Program-made: the position numbers and the translations under genes | Notes under the pieces: model-generated | The model's input: the letters and a program-made list of their open reading frames with translations, nothing else | Database searches by the model: none | What the model was told of the DNA's origin: nothing | Shown here: piece by piece, positions 8,401 through 16,798 of the stretch | Position numbering within the stretch: the first letter of the stretch is position 1 | Layout of the letters: every line of letters begins with the position of its first letter | Source: a virus | DNA length: 21,319 nucleotides | Strand: one strand, 5' to 3' | Virus record (IMG/VR): IMGVR_UViG_3300020179_000214 | Span: 1 to 21,319 of that record

Positions 8401-8672
8401 GTAGCTACATAAACACTGCCTTGCCAAGTATCGCCTTGAGTAGTTTGATATAAGTTTATGGGTAAGTCTATAGAAGAACTAATTGCACTTGTAGTAATCT
8501 TAACTGGTACGCCTTTTGCATTACTACGTTTTTTAACTAGTGGATCTCTAGCAACTACGCAGCCACTAGCAACTGCTGGACTAGCAGCTAAATATTCACC
8601 TAAATCTCTGGAACTAGGTATTACATTTAATATACCTGCAAAAAATGTAGTTTTTTCTTCTTGTATGGGCAT
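5436..8672 (-). CDS. Large accessory tail protein with carbohydrate-binding-like domain and Asp-box (BNR) repeats
   Basis: The product is 1078 residues. Residues about 45-190 look like a jelly-roll sugar-binding domain (GDTWQGSVYVATN near 80, IWLDDLRL near 176, resembling CBM4/9-type modules). At about 245-265 there is a very basic patch (RRIRRRKKPGRTRKKR), followed by ILTHNLGKIPIVIAYDV, a phage structural motif. Asp-box motifs (S-x-D/N-x-G-x-x-W) occur near 528 (SNDKGKTW), 780 (STDFGLNW), 822 (SSDGSSW), 867 (SSNGSSW) and 1046 (SADGNSW), which usually mark beta-propeller blades. Between the first and second is an insert with the phage motif INRGSGYIEPPIVTI (about 634-648) and a second related stretch. 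An Ig-like segment (about 920-990) separates the last two. I see no sialidase-type arginine triad signature, so a binding rather than a cleaving role is likelier. By inference it decorates the tail tip or side fibre and binds surface glycan. Confidence 0.75.
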   Translation of the reverse strand: MPIQEEKTTFFAGILNVIPSSRDLGEYLAASPAVASGCVVARDPLVKKRSNAKGVPVKITTSAISSSIDLPINLYQTTQGDTWQGSVYVATNTPTSTSMKIEISVTDYSGTVLQSAQHTINILGTSPGSTTDLSPWTRRTFSFTNTTPNPPAHSTTDDGNPNQIRIKIINPPVNPIQIWLDDLRLNREETIISIFKSSTTLDGDHPLRDPFTNYENIYFDSRFDYFNIPEGSASFVTNLVVNLGNRPTRRIRRRKKPGRTRKKRWVDIPISGYSKTHILTHNLGKIPIVIAYDVGSIGAYFGGTTIIQKEDSGGANSFRTAWISADQDKLYLNERWYTYKSTLSPLTLTLNAYIFNEPAKVVTGGPVPIVYDPGQPFVLGTDIGNIYAIKDPTVSTDTWFAGLTGIVVEETPDIYYINNIVSLYNLNGIYYAYHMEPDAPVMIGSTEYDSQYWDGWYSENRARGWNALDIEDPSVYPMQNAILVPQAGNTTNCLGISLSTNPPAKVEVIDDDDNTVGFGFVKAIPYKIYKSNDKGKTWICSATLSSPALHEHGAGGAGIACSPSGTAVAVASMIGGEQVEKVDLVGSWERFDNENFTPKTVTVTFSAPEISGGVTATGEPIIDKFQKLVGISMINRGSGYIEPPIVTITDTDLTPVLGTVTVTAANTRTVAATYDGLGNLLTPEQKFWKVGSATASGTNWLHKRTTTITFSNGATADLTFVNGSVTAIAITNQGSEIGPSASAPTITATLADTDNGTEVIGTAVAILTNGRGKQPSAAYSTDFGLNWIASTLPTIDYGGLCDVVYDAAGGFIAVGHNNLIMKSSDGSSWTDVSPSAFDKQVHWQKVIYAKSHYFCCGFNNATSYIIKSSNGSSWSQVYSIAGTYIHSMAANTAGGTIFAAGGEVNIAKPKFSGPNVVYSGEACWLKVTGLRAGTNYTVTGSGDAAGYTFTAAANDKGELLLGNLASGFTLGTNDASKSYTYSISVGTLPILSHTVKYVLAVTNSVYTAPVSNSLDYTNTTGYPIERTGKQYLISKFEELFKLSRGRVFNSADGNSWSTLFNGAIPYAHHIISSEVNLL

Positions 8673-8673
8673 T

Positions 8674-9357
8674 TTAACCTACTGTAACGTGATCACCATT
8701 AGCTTCTAGTAATCTTGTAACTTGTGGAACACGATAAATTGCAAATATTTTTGTTTTCATATAGATAGATAGTTCTTCTATACACGAAAATCTATCTAGA
8801 TATTGATGCATAATTTTATTATTACCTAGGTAAACAGCAATATGATCTGGCTGTCCCATAAACTCATCTTGTGTACTAAAAGTAATAATATCATGTCGTT
8901 GAAAACCTTGATAGTCTATAGAAATTCCTGCTTCGTCTACACCTTGACCATTACTATCTAAGTACGTATAAATTGGATGATCTAAGTTATCCGAAATCCA
9001 TACATTCCATTCACGGTGAAAATAGTCAGCAATTAGTGTAAATGAATCAAACACTCCACATATATAAATTCTGTTTAAATATGGATGATCTTCTGCATAC
9101 CTATCAGGAATAAAAACGTGGCTAAGTCGCCGAAAGTTACCTACACAAAGTATAGGTAACTTTAACGTATTTAGTTCTTGTCTTTCTGTTTCTGATAATT
9201 GATATACATCATTATTAGAACGATGTATTAATATAATTGCAGAATTATTATTAGGTGTTAAATTTGTTTGTGGTTTACCTTGATTATTGGAAATATATAA
9301 TTTGCCATGTTCCTTTAATCTAGTATACATATATGTTGGTATTTCTTCGCCTAACAT
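8674..9357 (-). CDS. Degenerate gpK-like tail protein: remnant JAMM domain plus NlpC/P60 domain with the catalytic Cys replaced
   Basis: Lambda gpK-type tail proteins have an N-terminal JAMM/Mov34 metallopeptidase followed by NlpC/P60. Both are recognisable here in 227 residues, and both look dead. The JAMM 'HSHP...PSxxD...LPw.iV' region reads LIHRSNNDVYQLSETERQ then LKLPILCVG (about 43-73), with HxH changed to H45-x-S47 and the Asp changed to Glu58. The earlier Glu-containing half is missing. The NlpC/P60 'GVxDCFTL' motif reads GVFDSFTLIADYF (101-113), so the nucleophile Cys is Ser105. The His motif is kept (PDHIAVYLG, His172; then KIMHQYL, His184). It follows the J-like gene at TAAAATG, whereas gpK normally precedes gpI and gpJ. 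An intact NlpC/P60 is fused to the J-like protein, so this copy probably has a structural role in the tail tip. A less likely alternative is catalysis using Ser105 or Cys100. Confidence 0.72.
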   Translation of the reverse strand: MLGEEIPTYMYTRLKEHGKLYISNNQGKPQTNLTPNNNSAIILIHRSNNDVYQLSETERQELNTLKLPILCVGNFRRLSHVFIPDRYAEDHPYLNRIYICGVFDSFTLIADYFHREWNVWISDNLDHPIYTYLDSNGQGVDEAGISIDYQGFQRHDIITFSTQDEFMGQPDHIAVYLGNNKIMHQYLDRFSCIEELSIYMKTKIFAIYRVPQVTRLLEANGDHVTVG

Positions 9358-9358
9358 T

Positions 9359-12300
9359 TTATATTGTCTCTATTCTAATAAATTTGTCATCAAAATCAAT
9401 AATAAACTTATTGTCTGCGCTTTGAGCTTTTCCAGCAGTTATTGTGCCTAAATTACTTTCAATGGCAGATAAATCAGATACACTTATCTGAGCAGCGGTA
9501 ATACTACCAGCTTCAATTCTACCTGCATTTATAAAACCAGCATTTATTTTTCCTGCATGTAAATCAATTATATTAGCATCGCTTATAGAAGCGTTACCTA
9601 TTTTTGCTCTGGTAATAGTAGCGTTTCTAATAAATGCATCACTAATATATACACCAGTAGGTAAATCTACACCATTATTGTTTGCAGCTGTTTCTGGTTG
9701 AGTAACTACTACAAATGGAAATGGTACTCTAGTCGCATCAGTAACCCAATGATAGTGGTTTGAATCGGTTACATCTAAATCTTTATCTGGTGTTGAAAGA
9801 GCGGGTCCGTATTCTGGATGGCCCGGTAATTTGCGTACCCAGTATTTAGTTGTACCAGTTGCTGGACTAACAATACCTGGACCCGCTAGCCTAGTACTCA
9901 ATGAAAATTTAGTACCATCAGGAGCTGGTGTTTTAATATCTGGAGTATTTTGAGCACCAGTTACATAGTAGAAGGTACCTAATGGATTGTAGCTGTAGCC
10001 TAAATATCCATTATAAGTTCCTGTGGTACTTTGTACTGCATATATAGTTTTACCAGCTGCTACCGTAGTTAAAGCCGGTGTTGTACTACCACTTGGTGGG
10101 GTATGAGTAAAAATAAATCTATGACCAGTTGAACTAGCTAGTGCTGTTTCTACTGAAGTTCTTGTTTCTGCTCCGTCGCCGGCAGGCGCAACTGCTGGCA
10201 GTGTACTAACTGAAGTTAGTTTTGTAGGTTCATAAGCTATCATACATTCAAAAAATTCTTGGCCTACTCTAACTACATCTTTTAGTGCATAGCTGTCATC
10301 TGGTTCCCACCTATCTTTATAGACTAAACCACTATCACCTGTTAAACCAGTACCAATTAAACCAGTAGTATCGTCTAAAAGCTTTTCCCAGTAAGTAGTA
10401 GCAAGATAAGGTTCTGTTCCTTGTCCATATAATAGTGTGTCCATGCCGGGAGCGATAAGATTAACTTTAAAATAATATACGTCTCCGCTAGAATCTATTA
10501 CTATATCGTTCTGTTGATAACCTTGTGTTGCTAACCAGGTTCCACGCCATCTAAATCCTGCAAGCCTCCATAAATCTTCGCTAGGATATTGTTTCCAGTA
10601 TTGTAGACTAGGTTGATTGGGAAATATTTGTGAATTATGAATATCTGGTTTATATGTATTATAGTAAAAATCTACGCCAGTAATTGTACCTATTTTTGCT
10701 TCCTCTTTTTGAGCAGTAGTTTGAGTTATTCCGGTATCTACCCATACGTAACCTGAATATCTAACATTGGCTGGTGGTTCTGAATCACTAACATGGCTTA
10801 CAGGGGCTACCCAAAAACGATCTGCACGTATACCAAATTGACTTCTAGCTTGATCAATTCCGCTGCCAGTACTAGATAATCCAAAACCAGCAATGTTACC
10901 ACCATTGTCAATTTTAACACTATACTGACCTTCTAGTTGTTCTACTTTTGTAACTATAGGGCGATCACCTCTATCTACTGCATCTATACGAGCACCTAGT
11001 GTATTGTAGAGTTGACCTGCGGCTATTTGACCTGTTAGAGTTTTTAGCATTTTTTCAACATCTGCTCCAGTTTCTACAATAAAAGGTCCTAGGGCCGCAA
11101 TACTTTGTATTCCGGCTACACTTAAATTTTTAAACCATATATAGTAAATAGTTCCAGGTTGAGCAGGTACACTTGTAACATATTCTTGTTCACCAGATAA
11201 GTGATGTACTTCTGGTTTACCATGAGCTCCAAAAATCATACTTTCAAATGTTAAAATATCAGTTTTATTTCTTCTTTCCAACATATACATTATAGTTGCT
11301 TTATGTGAAGAACTACTATTAACTATGTCGTTTACATTTCTGCTTAAATTATAAGATGGTTTTTGTTGAAATCTAACTAATATAGCTGCCATTGCTCCTA
11401 TAACAATGATGCCTGTTGGTGTAGGAGGCGGTAAATTGTCAACTACTGTTCCTTCTGAGCTATTTACGGTTATTTGTCCCTCAGGGCTATAGTAGTAATC
11501 TTCAAGGTAGTCTGGATCAGGATCTGGAGCTAGCTCGCTTACTATAGCATGTCTATAATAAAATTTCTTTTCAGGATAAACATTAGCAATATAAGCTAAA
11601 AAGCTATCTGCATTATATACTCTGTTTGAATATGCTTTTATATTGGTTCCAGAAGGAATAGTTTGCTGTATACTAACAGTATATGTTCCCGGTAAAGTAG
11701 GAGGTGGAGTACTGCCATATTTAATTACGGATCCAGCCGTTATACTAACGGCTATATCTGAGAAACTACTTATTCCACTAGATATACTAAAATTAATTAG
11801 GCCTTCAGTAGGAGAAGTAGTTGATGTAGCATTAGTATTTACTTGTACTTTTACACTAATCCGGTCAGTACTATCTAGGGTATCAATAACTGCTAAAGCT
11901 GGCTGAGCTATACCGCCTGGAGCTGTAACTGTTCCAAAATTACCTACACTACCTGCTTCTAATTTTATATATTGTCCAGGGCGTAAATCTAATATCTTAT
12001 TTAAACCCGTAACGTATATTACTCCGGCTTTAGTGACTACTGGTACTCCAGATGCGTCGAGTGTTGAGGTACTAGCCTGTAAAATTGATCCAGTATATCC
12101 ACTAAATGCAGGAGCTATTCCAGCTCCTTGAAGTATAGCTCCAGGAGCAAGTCTGCCATTAGTAATACTAGTTACCGTAAGTGTATTTGTATTAATACCG
12201 CCTACAATTTCGGCATAATCGTTATTAGGAATAAATCCTTGTTGATCACTTAAATATACACGTAATTTAGTAGCATCTGTACGTCTAATTATTCCAGTTG

Positions 12301-15300
12301 TCGGATTAGGAACTTCTAGTGTAAATGAACCAATTCCTGGCTTTACTGTACTTGGGCCTGGAGGAATATTAGTTACTATTACATGATCAATACCTGAAAA
12401 TTTACTATAAATATTCGTCTTAGATACTACTCTTGTATTTACTCTATATCTAACTCCTGCTTGATTTAATCTAGGTCTTTCAAATTGCATTAAATCCTGA
12501 GAATAAGTACCTGTGCTAGTAGCAATTGCTAATATTTCTTTATCAAGGGTAAATACTATATTACCCGTAACTGTACTAGCTGCGCTCATAGTAATAGAAT
12601 TAGAAGTAACGTTAGTTACTGTTGCAGTAAGTTCAAATGCTCCTGTTCCACTAATTTTTTGTGGAGTTTTATAAAGTCTTAATAAGCTAGTATCTCCACC
12701 GGTAAGATTAATTGTGCTACTACCACTTGTAGTTGTGCCTATAAAAGTTGTTGGATCCCAAAAATCTCCTGTTCCAGTAGTTAACTGTACACCACCATTT
12801 TTCCAAATTCTTATCTCATAATGTTTAAAGTCTTTAGGAGTAGGTATTACAACAGGTGTAATCTCTAAAAATCTTCCTTTTTGAACAACTACTAGCTCAT
12901 CTATTTCTCCATAATTAGCGTCTCGGCCTACTATTTTCATTTGAGGAAATTGAGCTGTAGTAATTGTAGGTGTCCAAGGCCCCGCTATGCCTTCACGAGT
13001 AATATAGCGTAATCTAGCTTGATACTCTTCACCGATTTGTACGTCATCAATATCTATAACGGTATGCTCATAAGGAACTCTAATAGACCTTTCATTTGTT
13101 GCGGTGTAGGAGGTGGTTGCGAATGGGGATCCGACTACTCTATACTCACACTCTACAGATTGTATATTAGTTTGAATAGCTGTTCCTTGTTTTACAGTTC
13201 CTGCAACATTTATTGCTCCTGGAACTGGAGTAATAGTTACTGGTGAAGTATTATCTAATATAAAATTAGCATATACTATGCGTAATTTATATTTCCAAAC
13301 ATCATTTGATAGTAGCACAGATACTCTGTCGTCACTTATAACTTCTAGTACTGTTGGAGTATCTTTTATTACAAAACCAGATAAACTCGGAGGAAGTGTA
13401 ATACTAGTCTCAAATCTTGATGGATCTGTTTCGTTTCTGTATTGGGTAAAAATATTTTCAGCATAGTCTGTAAAAAATATTCTAGCGTTTTTATTACTAG
13501 TTGTTTCTATTCCTAGAACTATTAAATCATTAGTTTTTTGTACACTATTACCTATTAAAAATAGATCTCCTTGTGTTGGCGATGGTACAGGAGTATTTAA
13601 AGTTAATTTTCTAAATAAACCTTTAGATAAATCTATAGTTCCTGAGCCATGTGTAGCCGGAGTTGTTGAATTTGTTTTATATTTAATATATCCTGTACCA
13701 ATCTCTGTTACACGCCGCGGATTTGGACCAGCACCTATATTAGGACTTATAGTTAATAAGTCATCTACACTGAATGGGTTATCAGTCATAGGAATTGTAA
13801 GCGTAACTACACCGTCTGCGGCTAAAGCGGCACTACTATAAGTAAATCCTGTTTTTTTAATTGTTGATTCTACACCTACTGGAGCTAGTGGTAGTAAACC
13901 AGCAGCTGCTGCCTCCTTGTCTCTAACTCTAATTATATAATTTATGGTAGGGTCTATTAATACTGCATCATCTACTTCTATAAGAGTGGTTGAAAGTGCA
14001 TTTTTTATTCTGCCACTACCTAAACCCCACATAGGAACATCATGTGAAACCGTCACTCTATCTCCACGATTACACACTAAATATTCCATGTCAGTATTTA
14101 GGCTATATGTTTCTCTGCGAAGAACTGCTTGAGCCATATGCCAGCGTGCATGATCTATTGCCAATGCAGTAGTAGTAATTCCTGGCAAACTTATGGTTTC
14201 GTAAAGTTCACTGTTAGTTTGATTTTTTCCATATCTAAAAACAATAACTTCTGCTTCTTGATATTCATTGGCTTCGTCAAAAAACGTAACTCTTAAACCG
14301 TCTGGCAATCTATTTAAATTTCTAACACTTTCAAAACCCCAACTATTATGTGGACTAAAAAATTGTACTATATTTGGTTTTGCTCTATCTATAGTAACTG
14401 TCCATTTGCCGTCAATTTGTGTTGGACTTGCTCGGCCGGCTGCACAAATATCTTTTAATACATCTAGTACGCTGGTAGCACCATTTACTAATTTGTTAAA
14501 TCTAAATTTTGGACTATGTGCCTCGCAGTAGTCATACCAGTCTCCTAGTTCTGCTAAGTTTAGTCTTGTAGACATTTCAGCAGCAGGTATTTTTCTAGGA
14601 TTAGCGGGGCTCATTAATACTTTAATAAACAAACTAGCAGGATTACTTGTAGGGGCAAGTGTATTCCAATTACCGCCGCTCCAAATAGGTGCTATAGTTT
14701 GAACAATAGCATTAATACCTTCTAATTGTCCGTTAATTTGTTTACTACTTATTAGTCTAATAGCTGTTCTAGCTATTTGTGTATTTAGTGGGGATATAAA
14801 AGGTTTTGCTTGACGTCTTGCAGTAACACTTAATAGATTAACTCTAGTAGCATAACGCCATTTTTTAGCTTCTTCATTATTACTACCATGAGAAGTTCTC
14901 CAAGTACCTCCTGCGTTCTGACATGCTATTTGATTTTGAAGAAGTGGATTAGTTCTGGGTTGATCTTGTTTGGTCAATACACGAATATTCTCAATTCTAC
15001 CGTCACCATTATCATACGGTTGCGTAGTTTCTACATCTACAACATCAACGCACTGACCCGACGCGGCTGATATTGCATTAAAAGATGCATCACTTGATTC
15101 AGGAGCTTCACTAGCTCCACCAGTAAGCCTTCTTGCTTTTACTACTATAGCCGATTTAGTACCTGCTGGTAAATTATATGATCTTGTTATGGTAAATGCA
15201 TCCTTTCGCTTACCAATAGTACCAAATTGTTCACCAGGACCATTTAAAGGTATCCACGAACCTGCAGCACCATTATTAAGACTATATTCAAGCGTTATTA

Positions 15301-16798
15301 AAGGTCCTTGACTATTTACTTCATAGTCATTACCTGCGTTTTCATCTTTAACTTTAATTTTTCGCATACCTTCTGGAAAATGTAGTGCTATTTCTAAGCT
15401 GGTATATGGTGCAACAGATGGATCTGTTGAAAGAGCAGGAATACTACCAGTCATTACTAACTCAGGTGCAACAGTTGTATTTAAGATTGGACTAGGTTCG
15501 TCAGGATGTAATTGATTTATTATTTCTGCGTTCATGAACACCTGAGCAATATCACTACCATAAATTGTGTCAAACGCAGTTTGTCCGTTACTATTTCTAA
15601 ATAGTGTTCCACCACCAGTAGCAGGACTAGTATCGTAGTCTCTAAATTCTAATTCTAGATGTTCTATTGCATCAATCGTATATCTGTCCAGATTTACATT
15701 ACCTACTCTAAGTGAATCAGTATTCATTGCTAGCGGGCCGTATCCCCAACATAGAAATAATGTTAGTGCAGTATCAACTTCTGATTGATAGGTAATAAAG
15801 TTTTGAGCTCCTAGTGGAGGAGTTATGCGCATTTTACCTAATACCATTGGTATAGTTTCGTACTTAAGTAATTGGTTCGCTACTCCGGTAGCGATCATCT
15901 GTGCTTGAGTCTGTCCAGGATCTTTTGCCGCATCAGGAGGTCTTATAGGAGCAATAGCATTAATTAAATAACTGCCAGCTAACATTACTCCTGTTGTAAG
16001 AGCATATCCAGTAGCACCTGCAGCATAGGCAAAAGTAGTTCCAAATAATGTACCAGTAGTTGCAGCAGTTGTTATTACACCTGCACTAAATAAAGATGCC
16101 TGTATATACCCTGCTATATATGGTGCAAGATATATTAGCGCAATAAATGCTATGATTCTTCCTACTTTGCCTTTTGGAACAGCTCTGTACTCAATTTTAT
16201 CATTTTTCTGTACGGTAAAATGTTTCCAAGATTCTTTTTCTATAAGTCGGCCATTAACTATAATAATTAAATTTTGTAATAATTCTTTGCTAACACTGTA
16301 CTTTTCAGTAACTAGATTTACTATTTCTATTAGCTTAGTACCGGGCGAAATAGGAAAAGAAAAATTTTGAGTTTTAAGCGGATTTGGACGACCACTTAAT
16401 ATAATCTGACTTTCTGGACTATAACTATTAAACCCAACTATTCTATTTCTCCACCGTATACTATCCAAATTTTCTACTGCTGCTGGAGTTTTATAGTTTA
16501 CATGCAAAAACTGTTTATCATTAATTAAAACGCCTACATGCGATTCTTCACCTAATAGGCGTAATAATACTACATCACCTTCTTTAGGATTTTGCTCTAT
16601 CGCCCAGCCTTCTCTATACTGATTAAACAGCTCGTTAACACGTTCTCTGTCTGTTATAATATATTCATTGTTAAAACTAGGTAATTCAATACCATACTCA
16701 TTCTTATATACAAGGCGAACTAATCCCCAGCAATCTAAACCGTTTATATCTCTGCCGCCATCTTTGTAAGGTATTCCTATATATTTATTTGCCCACAT
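9359..16798 (-). CDS. Giant tail-tip fusion protein: NlpC/P60 peptidase + gpI-like segment + gpJ-like central fibre/host-specificity protein
   Basis: The product is one uninterrupted 2479-residue reading frame. Residues 1-125 are an intact NlpC/P60 domain: GLDCWGLVRLVY (Cys23), ESHVGVLI (His87) and FLHV (His99) give the expected triad. Residues about 131-208 resemble the lambda gpI / ubiquitin-like segment (IIVNGRLIEKESW, then KNDKIEYRAVPKG). Residues 213-286 are strongly hydrophobic. From about 290 it is gpJ-like: LKYETIPMVLGKMRI, FLCWGYGPLAM, ICAAGRASPTQIDGKWTV (about 780-800), fibronectin-III-like segments (about 1212-1285 and 1790-1900), and the hallmark YSVKIDNGGNIAGFGL near 1958-1973 with IRADRFWVAPV. 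Two CBM5/12-like modules follow (about 2081-2139 and 2158-2193). The C-terminus (2385-2479) has AKIGNASISDANI and FIIDFDDKFIRIET, typical of J-family ends. Lambda encodes K, I and J separately and gpJ is about 1130 residues. The protein would form the central tip, with a peptidoglycan-cutting head domain for DNA entry or tail assembly. Confidence 0.88.
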   Translation of the reverse strand: MWANKYIGIPYKDGGRDINGLDCWGLVRLVYKNEYGIELPSFNNEYIITDRERVNELFNQYREGWAIEQNPKEGDVVLLRLLGEESHVGVLINDKQFLHVNYKTPAAVENLDSIRWRNRIVGFNSYSPESQIILSGRPNPLKTQNFSFPISPGTKLIEIVNLVTEKYSVSKELLQNLIIIVNGRLIEKESWKHFTVQKNDKIEYRAVPKGKVGRIIAFIALIYLAPYIAGYIQASLFSAGVITTAATTGTLFGTTFAYAAGATGYALTTGVMLAGSYLINAIAPIRPPDAAKDPGQTQAQMIATGVANQLLKYETIPMVLGKMRITPPLGAQNFITYQSEVDTALTLFLCWGYGPLAMNTDSLRVGNVNLDRYTIDAIEHLELEFRDYDTSPATGGGTLFRNSNGQTAFDTIYGSDIAQVFMNAEIINQLHPDEPSPILNTTVAPELVMTGSIPALSTDPSVAPYTSLEIALHFPEGMRKIKVKDENAGNDYEVNSQGPLITLEYSLNNGAAGSWIPLNGPGEQFGTIGKRKDAFTITRSYNLPAGTKSAIVVKARRLTGGASEAPESSDASFNAISAASGQCVDVVDVETTQPYDNGDGRIENIRVLTKQDQPRTNPLLQNQIACQNAGGTWRTSHGSNNEEAKKWRYATRVNLLSVTARRQAKPFISPLNTQIARTAIRLISSKQINGQLEGINAIVQTIAPIWSGGNWNTLAPTSNPASLFIKVLMSPANPRKIPAAEMSTRLNLAELGDWYDYCEAHSPKFRFNKLVNGATSVLDVLKDICAAGRASPTQIDGKWTVTIDRAKPNIVQFFSPHNSWGFESVRNLNRLPDGLRVTFFDEANEYQEAEVIVFRYGKNQTNSELYETISLPGITTTALAIDHARWHMAQAVLRRETYSLNTDMEYLVCNRGDRVTVSHDVPMWGLGSGRIKNALSTTLIEVDDAVLIDPTINYIIRVRDKEAAAAGLLPLAPVGVESTIKKTGFTYSSAALAADGVVTLTIPMTDNPFSVDDLLTISPNIGAGPNPRRVTEIGTGYIKYKTNSTTPATHGSGTIDLSKGLFRKLTLNTPVPSPTQGDLFLIGNSVQKTNDLIVLGIETTSNKNARIFFTDYAENIFTQYRNETDPSRFETSITLPPSLSGFVIKDTPTVLEVISDDRVSVLLSNDVWKYKLRIVYANFILDNTSPVTITPVPGAINVAGTVKQGTAIQTNIQSVECEYRVVGSPFATTSYTATNERSIRVPYEHTVIDIDDVQIGEEYQARLRYITREGIAGPWTPTITTAQFPQMKIVGRDANYGEIDELVVVQKGRFLEITPVVIPTPKDFKHYEIRIWKNGGVQLTTGTGDFWDPTTFIGTTTSGSSTINLTGGDTSLLRLYKTPQKISGTGAFELTATVTNVTSNSITMSAASTVTGNIVFTLDKEILAIATSTGTYSQDLMQFERPRLNQAGVRYRVNTRVVSKTNIYSKFSGIDHVIVTNIPPGPSTVKPGIGSFTLEVPNPTTGIIRRTDATKLRVYLSDQQGFIPNNDYAEIVGGINTNTLTVTSITNGRLAPGAILQGAGIAPAFSGYTGSILQASTSTLDASGVPVVTKAGVIYVTGLNKILDLRPGQYIKLEAGSVGNFGTVTAPGGIAQPALAVIDTLDSTDRISVKVQVNTNATSTTSPTEGLINFSISSGISSFSDIAVSITAGSVIKYGSTPPPTLPGTYTVSIQQTIPSGTNIKAYSNRVYNADSFLAYIANVYPEKKFYYRHAIVSELAPDPDPDYLEDYYYSPEGQITVNSSEGTVVDNLPPPTPTGIIVIGAMAAILVRFQQKPSYNLSRNVNDIVNSSSSHKATIMYMLERRNKTDILTFESMIFGAHGKPEVHHLSGEQEYVTSVPAQPGTIYYIWFKNLSVAGIQSIAALGPFIVETGADVEKMLKTLTGQIAAGQLYNTLGARIDAVDRGDRPIVTKVEQLEGQYSVKIDNGGNIAGFGLSSTGSGIDQARSQFGIRADRFWVAPVSHVSDSEPPANVRYSGYVWVDTGITQTTAQKEEAKIGTITGVDFYYNTYKPDIHNSQIFPNQPSLQYWKQYPSEDLWRLAGFRWRGTWLATQGYQQNDIVIDSSGDVYYFKVNLIAPGMDTLLYGQGTEPYLATTYWEKLLDDTTGLIGTGLTGDSGLVYKDRWEPDDSYALKDVVRVGQEFFECMIAYEPTKLTSVSTLPAVAPAGDGAETRTSVETALASSTGHRFIFTHTPPSGSTTPALTTVAAGKTIYAVQSTTGTYNGYLGYSYNPLGTFYYVTGAQNTPDIKTPAPDGTKFSLSTRLAGPGIVSPATGTTKYWVRKLPGHPEYGPALSTPDKDLDVTDSNHYHWVTDATRVPFPFVVVTQPETAANNNGVDLPTGVYISDAFIRNATITRAKIGNASISDANIIDLHAGKINAGFINAGRIEAGSITAAQISVSDLSAIESNLGTITAGKAQSADNKFIIDFDDKFIRIETI

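Noticed and set aside
5436-8672. Active sialidase based on Asp-box repeats
   Set aside because: Asp-boxes mark propeller folds, not activity. I could not identify the arginine triad or Tyr/Glu pair, and the motifs are widely spaced and interrupted.
8458-8709. Plus-strand frames of 60-90 codons across the window (for example 8458-8709, 11643-11906, 14268-14531, 20973-21239)
   Set aside because: All lie wholly or almost wholly within well-supported minus-strand genes, show no recognisable motif and no consistent ribosome site.
1-9357. Diversity-generating retroelement acting on one of the adhesins
   Set aside because: No reverse transcriptase gene and no near-identical template/variable repeat pair with adenine-specific differences could be seen in the window.
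9359-16798. Assembly artefact or frameshift creating the long fusion
   Set aside because: The junctions between the NlpC, I-like and J-like parts are smooth, with continuous codon use and a normal linker. No stop or duplicated start region was seen, so I treat the fusion as real.
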